Assembly: GCA_021234155.1 (NCBI GenBank)
Contig: JAJEKV010000009.1
Location: forward strand, 6,623,546-6,687,545
From: Isoetes taiwanensis
Lineage: Eukaryota; Streptophyta; Lycopodiopsida; Isoetales; Isoetaceae
Direction of reading: 5' to 3'
DNA: 64,000 nt
Both the position numbers and the translations under genes were made by a program. Under the pieces are notes generated by a model. That model worked only from the letters and a program-made list of their open reading frames with translations, had not been told where the DNA came from and did not search any database. Shown here piece by piece: positions 52,444-63,169 of this stretch (position 1 is its first letter; each line of letters starts with the position of its first letter).

Positions 52444-54241
52444 CTGAATATCAATTAAATCAAAGTTTGTTAACTTCTTTGAATTTTGTCGTTGGCAAAT
52501 GCCTAATTTCTAGTGATGTAGAAGGGTGTGAGATTTCTATTATGTTGCAATGTACAACCGTGACAGCATGCTCCACAAATGATTTAAAGAAAATGTCTTT
52601 CGAGCTTAGAAGCACCGAAACTTTTAACCTATTGACGAAGCATGCTTGTGCTTGCGAACGGATTACTATAATATGCCATTGTGAAGAGTTTCTGGCATTA
52701 ATTCTTCAATGTCAGACTAGACTGGCTCGGCCAAACAAATACCAAAAACCTATGAACTATGTGCTTAAATAAAAAATTCTCGACAAGCAAAACATGGCAA
52801 ATAGATTATGTACCATCAGAAGACGGTGTTGCTTCGGCCTCAACAAAGAAGAGGCAGATCTGAAGCGCCCAATTCATTCCTGCTATATTTAAGTAAGGAT
52901 TCCTTCTCCAGCAAGCCGAGGGCAGCAACAGTAAGTAAAAAGTCAAACCTTGATATGTAGATAAGAACTGCTTGTTTTACCCTAACTTTTTGTGGCAGGC
53001 CTGAGGAAAAAGAAGCTTCCCGTTAGCAACCCTTAACGCCCTGGTTCTCAGGTTTACAGGCTACGATGCAATCTCAACCGTCCATTTCAATCATGTTACC
53101 AGCTAATAAAATCGTACTGGCCCATATTTTATATACAGAGACTCATAACAGCCTAGAGAAATACGGCAGTTCCATATAACACCCTAGAATGTTACCGCCT
53201 TCTTTGCCGCCTTCTTTGCCGGGCCGCCTTGAAAGATGCAACTCTGTCGCCATAGCCATCTTCTAACCTTTCTAATAATGCTTTGAAGCGTAAAGTGGCT
53301 TGCAAAACAACGGGAGTAAGCTTGAGTTCCACTCTGTGGTCGAAGGGGCCGATGGGTTTAGTTTGAGCCGTTTTGCCCCATTCAAATGGATTTTTGTATT
53401 TTACGCCTTGCTTTTGCCTCGTTGTGTGGCTATTCCATTTTTCCCCAATGCCATTGGCGTCTAATGCATGGATGGGTCGAATCGAGTGTTAATGGCGCAT
53501 GCGGGAAGTAAGATGCTTATTTTTTTGTTCTTTTCTTGTGCGAGCCATTCCTCATGTCTTTTATCGCAGCAGATCTTTTACGTTCTTGTTCTCATTTTGC
53601 CTAAACCAAAGAACTGGCATTTGGATTCAAAGACATGTTCTTCCCGAAAAGCCCTTTCTTTTTACCTTCCTTTTGTTTTTATTTAGCTTGCTATTTTTCT
53701 TTCTTGTATCACGGGTGGCTCAAAGGGGCTTAACAAAAGTGGCCTTGAAGGTTATTCAATTCCCATCCCTTGATCATGAAACCACATACCAATGCTTCTC
53801 CTCTTTTTTAATGTCCATTGGTCCATCCTCGATCTGAAGCCTCATCCATTCCGGTTCGGTCAGGCCTCTCTCTCTGCAAAAACCCTCGAACACGGGCGTT
53901 AAGGCAAACCTTGACATGTAGACCTCAACTGGGCAAAAAAATTCTCGGGCCATGTGGCCATGGCCAAAATGACCTTTCCGACACACCGCCCCTCAAACCT
54001 TTTATTGATCCATGGCCACATGGCAATCCCGCAAGGAAGAACCCCCGCCCCATAACTACACCTTAACACACTGTCGCTCAAGTTTATAGTGATCCAATGG
54101 TTGAGATCAATCTTGATCAGTGGTTTTACTGAGCCATACCACACTGCTACCTCACCCAAGGTTGTTATGAAAATGAAGGATTTAGATCAATTTTGATGGT
54201 GATCGGATGGCCCAAAACTCTCAGGGCAAAGTGTTAAAGGC
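52444..54241. other. Upstream of EML-like exons, no further exon identified
   Basis: I searched by eye for the ENT domain on the minus strand and did not see it. A 101-codon plus frame at 52467-52772 has no motif. The sequence may be intron or a repeat-invaded gene body. Confidence 0.4.
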
Positions 54242-54375
54242 GATAACGCCCTGGCCCTTGGCTGTTATTGAAAAAAAAAATCGGTCCATCAAAATGGCTC
54301 GGCGTGCGCTGCCCGCACACCTTCACCATTTTGATGGCCCTAAATTCCATAACACCGTCGGGCCAGGGCGTTATC
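54242..54375. repeat. Nested foldback (double inverted repeat)
   Basis: Outer arms GATAACGCCCTGGCCC (54242-54257) and its exact complement (54360-54375). Inner arms CCATCAAAATGG (54286-54297) and its exact complement (54326-54337). Together they can form a hairpin of about 134 bases with an internal bulge. It may be a MITE core or a hairpin RNA source. Confidence 0.8.
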
Positions 54376-56797
54376 TATACCATGTCGATTGCCCTATAAA
54401 TAACATAATGGCCATGAGCAAAAATAATCTTTCTTCGTATAAAAGAATCACAGTAAGGGTACAATAGGGGTGGCCACATGCAATCTTCAAGCCCCCAATA
54501 TGAATCTGATACGAGAGGGGATACGAGAGAGGGGAAGAGCGGCACAAGAGAGGGTGAACACCTGATGAAGAAAGGGGAAACATAAAATCGAACTAAAAAT
54601 TTTGGATGCTGCTCTTGTCGAATTGGAACATTCAAAAGCGGCCTCTGACATCAATCGAGGCCTCCACCTCCCATTTTTGGCGATATTTCTTCCCTGGAGA
54701 TCGAAAACGTGACATGTGGCCACCCTAATGTATATCCTCTCTTCCTATCGATCTCTTCTAGACTTTGTCAAATTTTTACATTAACATCTTGGTTTCATAG
54801 CAGATTCTTGTGCTTCCAAGAGTATCGTGCTACCTGGCATTGATTCTGCATTTAGTGATTGCAATCAAGATCATCATTGATGCAATAGTGGTCGATTAAT
54901 GCGGTAGCAGCAACGATGAAGGCGACAATGGCTGCGGTGGTGACAATGGATGTGGCAATGGAGGTGGAGAACATGATGGTGGAGGAGGGAAAGGTAAATA
55001 ATTAGAGAAAGCATGCTGTCTTGGCAGCTTGTCTCAAATTCTTACCAAGCATCCTTTTTATCCCATGTACTATATTTACAAGAATTTTATCGTGGTGGCC
55101 AAGGCCATTGCAAACCTTTCTCTTTTATGGCACGTGGTCAGCTCCCTATGTAGACATAAGAAAATCTTGTCTACCATTCTATGCTTCACAATTATAGTAG
55201 CAGGAACTTACTTTTCAATGGCAACTTACTTTTGTTATTGTTTTCATGGTCAGTTGGTTATCACGTTAGTCTTACATATTAAAGGTCTCCAGTTTAAACT
55301 TCATCACATTCAAATACATTTCATTTTTTCATAATTGTGAGTTATTCCCAAAATACGGGTGACTTACTAACGCCTGTCTGCCAAATCAATTCAACGGTCG
55401 CGGGGGGATAGAAAACTAAGAATACACGAAGTCAATAAATTGAGATCGATGGTCTGCCCTTGACATATGAACTGTCCTTGACCTACAAATCTAGAGAATA
55501 TTTCTAGCCTCCCATATTACACCATCAAACAAGGGCTTGCCCCTTCATGCAATCCAAAAATGTAAAAGAGAATATCCAATTAGATCAGGACCAAACTTAT
55601 GCACCCTGGCATATAGGAAGACCCAATTATCTTAGCCAAAGACTTTAATGCAACTTGATGCTTGGTAGGAAGTTTGGTGCTTGGTAGGCTCTAACTGAAA
55701 GTGCTCTATTTAAGGAGTAAATCTAGTGAATAACCATCTTGTATCATTATGTACTTGTTTAGCTCTTATTTGAATGAGTGCAATTGCCTAGGCACAAAAT
55801 GCTTTACCAGTAGAAACACTAAAGGCATATACATAAAAGAGGAATATGACATATAAACCATAACATTACTCCAATGAGCCCATCATGGAGGGTTGCCTTC
55901 CGGTGGCCCGAGAATGTGCTTTCATGTTTCTTCTTGTCGTTTCTTTTTCATGGTTCTTGTTGGGTCATTTCATGTATTGGGATCTGTTGATGGTTTGAAT
56001 GGGGGGTTTTGTTTTCTTTTGTTTATGAATTATACGTGGACCAAGAAGAGGCTTGTGAAGTTCAGTGCCAAGACCAATTGGGATTGACATGATCGTTCTT
56101 TGTCTATAACACATTAGCATTTCATGAAGAATGCCTTGTGTAGTTATATTAGTAATGAAAATTGTACAGGGCCTGTATGAATACATGCTTTTATTTTCTT
56201 AGTGAATGCATACGAATATTAAAAATAGAATACTCAATGGTAAAAGCGAACCAATTCATGATTTGGTAATATAACTATCCCATTTAGAATATGCGCATTT
56301 AAGTGCTTTGCTAATGTAGTAATCCCATTTCTAATATGCGCGTTTAAGTTGGTCGGTGTCTGTTAATTTTGGGTACAAACTATCAGGAAATTTAGCAACA
56401 TGCTGAAAGCATATATGTTTCTAGCATGGTGCTTATGACTTGAGATCCCTGATATGAGATGTTTATTATTCTTTTTGCCCGTCCTTTATATACCTTGTAG
56501 CAAGAGATATTATCACTGCATGTTTTGCATCAATACGTTCTATGCCTTCCGCTATGTGCATATAGACAAAAGCCATGAGCATACTTTTATGGACCATCCA
56601 TTCATTCTCATTTCGTCTCGTCTAGCAATATAGTTCCTAAGGTGTAGTGAACAAAGATTGCTGGTATTTCAAAGTGGTTGCTAGAAAATTTGCATTGCAC
56701 ATTATCTAAAAAATTTATGCTCTGTTTTAGAGGAAGGCTTGAGGATTCGGAAAGGAAGGAATTGGTGGGAAGAACATGGTGGTGGTGAAATGAAACA
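54376..56797. other. No gene called
   Basis: Mostly AT-rich. A Gly/Asn-rich short frame near 54900-55000 (CGGDNGCGNGGGEHDGGGG) is probably a degenerate trinucleotide repeat. A weak duplication (ATATGCGC, TTTAAGT) is near 56285-56350. Confidence 0.4.
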
Positions 56798-57330
56798 ATG
56801 TTTTCTAGCACAAAGGGGTCCACGCACGAGGACGGCTGCCTCAGGAGCATCAGCCTGTCCACAGACTCTCGGAAGATGCATGAGCTGAAAGACAAGCTGG
56901 AGCTGAAACGGACCATGCTCGTCGAGCTCACGAGCAACATTGACCTCTCCGACGACCTTGTCAATGGTGCCAACGACATCCTGGAGCAGCATGCAGGCGC
57001 GATCGAGACAGAGGCATTCTAGATATCATTCATGAAGCCCACAACAGGAAGAAACTGTCGAGACAGGCTGAAATACCTCTACGCCCAAGGAACCGACCCA
57101 ACGTGGATGTCAATCCAGAAGCTGGCCAAGCTATGTGAGGCAAGCAAAAACGAGAGGCACAAGATCATGAGACGCCAGTTCCCTGTCCAATCGGCCACGG
57201 CCAGGACCATACATAGGTCACAGGGCGGCACAGTCGAACAGCTATGCTTCAACCCCAGAGCTATGCACATGCACGGAATGGCCTACACGGCTGTCTATGA
57301 GCGAAGACAATGGCGAATCTATTCCTGAAG
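56798..57330 (+). pseudogene. Helentron/Helitron-type PIF1 helicase, C-terminal relic
   Basis: First frame (56798-57019): MHELKDKLELKRTMLVELTS then NIDLSDDLVNGANDILE, the PIF1-family block LKxGxPVMLLxNxDxxxGLVNG. Second frame (57032-57328): KPTTGRNCRDRLKYLYAQGT, then RRQFPVQSATARTIHRSQGG (helicase motif V-like) and MHMHGMAYTAVYERRQ (motif VI region, family YVALSRV). The spacing and the GRxxRxxxxHLY-like insert resemble Helitron/Helentron helicases rather than the cellular PIF1. One or two frame changes and a stop. GC content is clearly above the surroundings. Confidence 0.78.
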
Positions 57331-57945
57331 CACCCGCTCATCAACCGGAACTTCACCGTCAACAGCAGAGTCACAGAAGAGATCCAGAGAATGCAGAGAG
57401 AGATGCCGTGGACGATGACCATTGCCAACCTCGCCGACAAACAGCCATCGATGCTCGTCGCAACAACCCTCAACACCACATCGACCATATACTAGCAGAT
57501 CCACAGATGACTTTGTCGGACATCACCTGCTTACAAGATACATCTATCTTTGAGACAACTAAGTACAAGTTTCTGCTCAACAGCAACGCATGGGGCCACA
57601 CTCTACGACGGCGACAGGCTCGAGCTCCTCTACCACCACCGAGTCACGGAGCCCTCAGTCACAGCCATCCTCACCACGCCCCGAGACTGCACCACGGGGA
57701 CAACGAAAGCCACCAGGACTGTCCTCATGAGAGATTTTAACGTAGATGCCCTGCGACAAAACAACATTGTCGCGGCCCCGCAAGCCACCATGCCCGGCCA
57801 AGCCCAACAAGTCAATGTCCCACGCACTCTGCCACGCTTCTCGACCACATCTAGACAGACTTCATCAAGCCCGCGCACTGCGACATCGTCCACTGCTACT
57901 GGCTACTGGAGCGACCACAAACGGGCATATATAGCGTTCACTTGA
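57331..57945 (+). pseudogene. EEP endonuclease domain fused after helicase (Helentron)
   Basis: Downstream of the helicase a linker reads NRNFTVNSRVTEEIQRMQ. Then, in shifting frames: HIDHILADPQMTLSDITCLQ with QDT (the LQE catalytic block), LYDGDRLELLYHH, VLMRDFNVDALRQNN (the GDFN block with Gly to Arg) and YWSDHKRAYIAF (the SDHxP block). These are the AP-endonuclease-like motifs. A helicase followed by EEP endonuclease is the hallmark of Helentrons. It is broken by frameshifts. Confidence 0.75.
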
Positions 57946-58271
57946 AGAATAAGAGAACTCCAAGAAATGCTAAATCGTCTCCAAAACAAAAATGAAAGCA
58001 TGAATCGGCTTATGCTGCTTATTTGCATGCCATTATTCTTTTCAAAAAAAATCAGTCTTTCCTTCCAATAGAAATTTTGACTTGTTTATATTAATTTGTC
58101 AATTATGGATAGGGCAAAAAGAACTTGGATTAGAACATACCTTTGCAATGCTTACAAGATCCGGTGTAATATTGTACAATTCACAACCCACCGGTCCAAA
58201 GGTCTCACAAGCTACCTTGTTGTCTGGTTCTTGCTCCTTGCTTCTTGACTACCATGATGAATTTCTTGCAA
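57946..58271. other. AT-rich spacer
   Basis: No gene or structure recognised. It may include the 3' end of the Helentron relic. Confidence 0.35.
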
Positions 58272-58570
58272 TTTAAATACATCTTGATCGATTTATGCCA
58301 AGTAGGCGATGAAAGAAGAATTTTGCCTATTGTTGGCACTAGCATCTAAGCATGCTTAACAAACTTGTAGTGCCGATGGTTTTTGCTGTGACTTTGCAGT
58401 TTTTGTTTATTGCTGTGATTTTGCAGTTTTTGTTTATTTAAATACATCTTGATCAATATATCCCAAGTAGGCGATGGAAAAAGAATTTTGCCTATTGTTG
58501 GCACTAGCATTTTAGCATGCTTAAAAAACATGTAGTGCCTTTGTTGTAATTTTGAAATTTTTGTTTATTT
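58272..58570. repeat. Tandem duplication with internal repeats
   Basis: Copies start at 58272 and 58437 (TTTAAATACATCTTGATC) and share AAGTAGGCGATG and TTGCCTATTGTTGGCACTAG. In the first copy the end segment (GCTGTGATTTTGCAGTTTTT) is itself repeated twice. Confidence 0.85.
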
Positions 58571-58919
58571 ATGATTATCATTGAAAAAGTACCACGAGAA
58601 CCCTTAATAAATCCCTTAATGTTTTAAAGTTCCCAAACAACACCCAGAAATTGGTCTCTGTTCATTAGCAAACAGCAAGCGCCTTAAAAGAAAAAAAAAA
58701 AAAGGGTTAACATGCCCTGATAGTGAACAAGGATACGTGGTTAATGATCAATGCCACTTTAGTACCTGAATAGAATTTGTAACATCGCTGTTAACAGTAC
58801 TAGCAAATGACATTTGCTAAAATACATTTCAAACTGAGTCACAATTTATGTTGTCAAGGTCTGCAATTGCCCAAAAAAGACACAGCCTGAAGAACAGGAC
58901 TTGGAGATCAGCATCACTC
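58571..58919. other. AT-rich spacer
   Basis: No gene seen; an A-rich run lies near 58690-58704. Confidence 0.4.
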
Positions 58920-59900
58920 TTATCTTGTCTTTAAAGTCACCTTAAGGGAAGAAGGCAGAGTTTTATGGCTATCAATACTTGTTAATGAGAGTGTACAATG
59001 ATCAGAAGACAATGGTATTTCCTGTAAAGGCACTTCAGATACCCAGGTTGACTCTGTAGCAGCATATCCTTTGCACGTAACTAGATATTTCATTTTGTCA
59101 CCCCTTGAATCTGTGAGAACCACGTATCCAAAACAATTTCTGCTATAAGCATCACTTGTCCATCCTTCACAGGAATGTAATCAACATCAGTTTCAAGGGA
59201 ATGCTGTAACTGACTAGAGTCAAAAGTTTCACTTAATCGCCATGCTTTCGGAACATCCAACATGTAAGTCCCCTTAGCCACAGAAGTTATAATCTTAAAA
59301 GGACCACAATGGCTAGGAAATAATTTGTCAGAGCTGGAAAAGGCATGATTATAATCTGCTGGGAGGATCTTCAGCAACACAGAATCTCCAGGGCGGAAAG
59401 CAACAGATGGATCTATCAGTTCTATGCAATAAAGCACCATTATCAGTCTTAATGCCGTTTGAAGAACCTGATGCAAATGAAGCAACATCAAACCCATATA
59501 TTTTTCTGAAAGGAGAAGCTCCAATTGCAGAACTTGTAACTTTGTTATATGCAAACTCAATTAAACGAAGATCATTTGACCATCCACGTTCATGAGATAC
59601 TGTATGCCTTCTTACAAGTGAGTCTACCATCTGTTGAGAATCTAGTTTGTCATGAAGCTGAGTTCCAGTGCTTGGGACGAAGTTATTGCAGACTGACTGT
59701 AAGAGCATCGATGAACATGGATTTTGGGAATCCATGCAATTTGAAAACATGTCTCAGATAAAGATATGAAATATCTCCAACACTGCATGTCTTTCTGCAG
59801 GCCATCAAGTGAGCTTGCTTAGTCGACAGATCAATTGCAATAAACACTGTATCATGACCATCTGATACTGGCAAACCACTGATAAAATTTACAAGAACGC
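58920..59900 (-). pseudogene. Chromovirus integrase C-terminal half with chromodomain
   Basis: Read on the minus strand: SVLVNFISGLPVSDGHDTVF and IAIDLSTKQAHLMAC (first catalytic D), FKLHGFPKSMFIDALT where the second catalytic block SDRD is changed, WSNDLRLIEFAYNKVTSSA, then FRPGDSVLLKILPADYN, HCGPFKIITSVAKGTYML and SSQLQHSLETDVDYIP. Finally KMKYLVTCKGYAATESTWVS, a chromodomain. Several frame changes. No LTR is visible on either side. The tail segment 59134-59540 recurs at 61055-61500. Confidence 0.87.
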
Positions 59901-60124
59901 TTTCCCAGGGATTTTTTGGAGGTTCTCAAGAGGAGCTCTCTTGAATCACAGTCACGTGTTTTCTCCTTCGTTGCTTCCCAAAAGTAGACCTCCTCGACCT
60001 TTTAGCTGACTGGCCTTTTGACAATGTCGCCTCCCCATTCATGAGGCCAAAGCGGATGCTGAACGTATGCTTCCACGAGCAACACGAATTGAAGCAGTTA
60101 AGGCTTTCTTTTTATCAAGTGCTT

Positions 60125-60375
60125 TCAGACGGTAGTCAAGTGTTGGTGATCAGGACAACAGATGCTTCTCAAGAAGAACTTCCAAAGACTCCAACCGACG
60201 TGCATATTTCTCATAGCTGTTACTCTGAATCTGATAACAGAAATTTGCATGTTGCTGAGCTCTTGCACATGAAAGCAAGCTTGGCCAACAAAATCATGCC
60301 TGCTAATGCCATCAGCTTCCCATACTTCCAACCTCAAAAGGGCAAGTTCAGGTACTGTATGAACATCCAAAGTAT
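60125..60375 (-). pseudogene. Phosphoinositide phospholipase C, C2-domain fragment
   Basis: Minus strand reads DVHTVPELALLRLEVWEADG and ISRHDFVGQACFHVQELSN. In plant PI-PLC the C2 domain has the pattern PELALLRxEVxExDxxxxDDFGGQTCLPVSEL, which this follows. After QELSN the match fades (IRFRVTAMRNMHVGW). It is a single exon-sized piece with no X/Y catalytic domains nearby, so it is a fragment. It lies between two copies of chromovirus integrase sequence and in the same orientation. Confidence 0.75.
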
Positions 60376-60419
60376 ATTAGTGGATCCATCATTTTCTGCC
60401 CTATTTAACTAGTTAGGTT

Positions 60420-61000
60420 TTCAATGGATTGGATTATAATGTTTACTTCTTAGAATAATGCTGGTGTATTTGAGCTAAATCTCCATTTTCTTTGAGCTCT
60501 GAAAATTTATCAAATGTACCTGTTATTGGGAAGACAAATTCTTCAGTCTCCCAGTTTGGTTGGGAATTATGATTTGATGTTTGCATAGTAAATTTCCTCT
60601 TATCTTTTTATACACCGTGCATAGCAACCTATATCAAAACACAGGCCAAGTATATCAGACCAAAACAGCACATTATACAAGACCAGAACTTTTGAAGAAT
60701 ATGGTGGATCAAAAGCCCAGTGCAAGTTTTGAACCATAAAGGTGCAATTTAAGACCATGGAGGACATAGTAAGCATATCACAAAAACACTAGTATATGTG
60801 TAAGAACTTGCTGTTGAAATCCATGGTTTCTTCCACATTTCTGATACAAACAAAACAATTCAACACAATAACTTACATGGAGGTTTCCCGCCCCAGATTC
60901 TTAAACGGCTCAAAAATATGACAGAGGGAATTCCATAATGGTCTTTGCTGCTGCCGGACTTGGAGGGCGATGAACTTTTTGCTTAGTAATAACACTTTTC
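60420..61000. other. No gene seen
   Basis: AT-rich sequence between the PLC fragment and the second integrase-tail copy; no motif recognised. Confidence 0.4.
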
Positions 61001-61040
61001 AAACTGCCTTTTGAGTACAATATGCAATCAACAACTTTGA

Positions 61041-61510
61041 ATTTAAATCAACATCCATACTTTCTGCTATAAGCATCACTTGTCCATCCTTCACAGGAAT
61101 GTAATCAGCAGCAGTTTCAAGGGAATGCTGTAACTGACTAGAGTCAAAAGTTTCACTTAATCGCCATGCTTTCGGAACATCCAACATGTAAGTCCCTTAG
61201 CCACAGAAGTTATAACCTTAAAAGGACCACAATAGCTGGGAAATAATTTGTCAGAGCTGGAAAAGGCATGATTATAATCTGCTGGGAGGATCTTCAGCAA
61301 CACAGAATCTCCAGGGTGGAAAGCAACAGATGGATCTGTCAGTTCTATAATGGAATTTTCAACCTCCATCAGTTTTTCCATCTCTTGCAATAAGCACCAT
61401 TATCAGTCTTAATGCTGTTTGAAGAACCTGATGGGCCTTATGGGAATGAAGCAACATCAAACCCATATATTTTTCTGAAAGGAGAAGCTCCAGTTGCAGA
61501 ACTGGTAATC
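61041..61510 (-). pseudogene. Second copy of chromovirus integrase tail
   Basis: Nearly identical to 59134-59540 but reads with different indels: ATGASPFRKIYGFDVASF, an extra stretch around MQEMEKLMEVENSIIELT absent from the other copy, FHPGDSVLLKILPADYNHAF and YCGPFKVITSVAKG. The chromodomain is missing: after GQVMLIAE the sequence diverges. It abuts the oxoprolinase fragment directly. Confidence 0.85.
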
Positions 61511-62054
61511 ACAGACAACAAGAAACTTAAGCTTGGATTCATCATCAGCAGCTACTGTGTTAATATCTAGTTGAGGAGCCTGAATTATTACGCCTGCCGT
61601 TTTGAGTTCCTAGAACCTGCTCATAACTACCAGCATACCAGCTAACATCTATAGATGTTCCATCCATATCAAAGCCAATGAGGGGCTGCCTTGTCTCCAC
61701 CCCAAATGTAACCCGAGCATAGCCTACCACTCCTACTGCAGGACCTGACAGAATAGCCTTGTGTCCTGAGAATGTACTCTCTGGTGTAAGCACTCCATCA
61801 GATTGCATGAATGACACAGTAACCTTATCCAGTGCCTCAGCAAAGCCTGAAAGAAAAACAGATAGATGCTCCTTGATCACAGGAGTCAAATAACCATCTA
61901 CTGTGGCAGTGAGGCCTCTAGGCACAGCACGTACCATTGGCACAAGAGCTGAGGTTAAAGAAACCTGCTTAAAACCCAATTCATTTGCAGGTGCCTGGAC
62001 CCTGGGGCCTTGACTCAAATCCAATGTAAGGAGTTGCATGACTTTGTTATACAA
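61511..62054 (-). pseudogene. 5-oxoprolinase (OXP1-type) fragment
   Basis: Minus strand reads QVSLTSALVPMVRAVPRGLT, ATVDGYLTPVIKEHLSVFLS, VSFMQSDGVLTPESTFSGHK and AILSGPAVGVVGYARVTFGV, then IGFDMDGTSIDVSWYAGSYE. This is the hydantoinase A/ATP-binding region of ATP-dependent 5-oxoprolinase, which opens 5-oxoproline to glutamate in the cytosolic glutathione cycle. The ATP-binding motif DMGGTSTDVSR is altered at three residues (Gly to Asp, Thr to Ile, Arg to Trp). A frameshift follows, after which IIQAPQLDINTVAADDESKL completes the block before it fuses to integrase sequence. Clearly a pseudogene; roughly 15% of the enzyme is present. Confidence 0.92.
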
Positions 62055-62745
62055 TATGAAAGAGGGTGTACAGATGACAATGAGTCACTACTTATAAATC
62101 TTGATGTCTCAATGTGGTTGGAGCTTGCTGGAAATGGAAAGCCATTGGAGAAGGCCTTAAATTATAAAGGGCAGCTAATGTCCATTCTGAAGAATGACTA
62201 TACACAGATGGAACAGTGCCTAAACACATTGAAGAAGTTTGAAAAAGTACTTCGGGAAGCAAAAGTAGATGGCATTATTGATCCCTCTGAAGTGATATCT
62301 CCTATCCACAAAAAAGCCCACCCTCTCTTTCAAGGGAAGGATCTTTGTGAGGAGGCTGCTGTGATGGTGAATGATGATGATGAAGAGCAAATAAATGAGG
62401 AGATTTCACCTGACAATTTTAAAGCGTATATCTATCCTATTTATACCTAACAGAGTTCTGGAGGATATGAATAGAGCAAAAAACCATAAAATGTGGACCA
62501 TGTGATCTCTCCAATTAGTTGCTCCGCTCTCAATTGATACCCTGATAACCCTGACTGCTGTAAATGGAAAAATGGACCCGCAAGAGTTCAAATCTATCTG
62601 TTACAGGGAGGCATTAAACAATGTCAGTTCAGTGCAAGGTGAAATTATTCTGGAAGGTATTACAATGCAAACGTTTTACCAGTACCAAATGCTAAGCAGA
62701 TGTACTTTGCACTTCTAGTTGAAAGTTCTGAAATCCCAGACAATG
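62055..62745 (+). pseudogene. Unrecognised coding-like fragment
   Basis: A plus-strand frame to 62450 reads ERGCTDDNESLLINLDVSMW, NYKGQLMSILKNDYTQMEQC, LKKFEKVLREAKVDGIIDPS and an acidic run DDDEEQINEEISPDNFK. After a one-base shift it goes on with LFIPNRVLEDMNRAKNHKMW, a stop, and APLSIDTLITLTAVNGKMDP followed by QEFKSICYREALNNVSSVQ. This looks like real protein sequence broken by decay, or exons without visible splice sites. I do not recognise the family. Confidence 0.45.
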
Positions 62746-63097
62746 CAAATATATGGCAATCACTTGCTGTATATCCAGAAGAGTTTGTATATTCAGGGCA
62801 AATACATAACTATCATAGTTTTCCAATTCCAATTGCCAAATAGTACGTCTCTCAATCTTTGAATCTGGCAGAGGTTCGGTCTATACTTTAACAATTTTTG
62901 GGTAGGATCCCAAGGAAAACCATGCAAAAAACTAAGATATGAACTTAAAAGTATTTCTTTTTGTACACCTTTTCCCTTATGCACTTTATACCATCCAGAA
63001 TTTTGGTTACTTTTCTTGAGACCTATTCTTATTTCTTCCGCTCCTACAAATATCAAATCATTTCTAATTGATCAATTAGACTAATTCTTATTCGTTC

Positions 63098-63098
<1 letters not shown>
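62746..63098. other. No gene called
   Basis: A short frame near 62675-62815 (NVLPVPNAKQMYFALLVESS) may continue the preceding fragment. The rest has no feature. Confidence 0.35.

Positions 63099-63168
<70 letters not shown>
63099..63168. repeat. AC dinucleotide microsatellite
   Basis: About 35 uninterrupted CA/AC repeats, followed by CTCTCTCTCT at about 63199. Confidence 0.98.

Positions 63169-63169
<1 letters not shown>

Noticed and set aside
60041-60412. 123-codon plus-strand frame
   Set aside because: It lies opposite the clear PLC C2 fragment on the minus strand and has no motif of its own.
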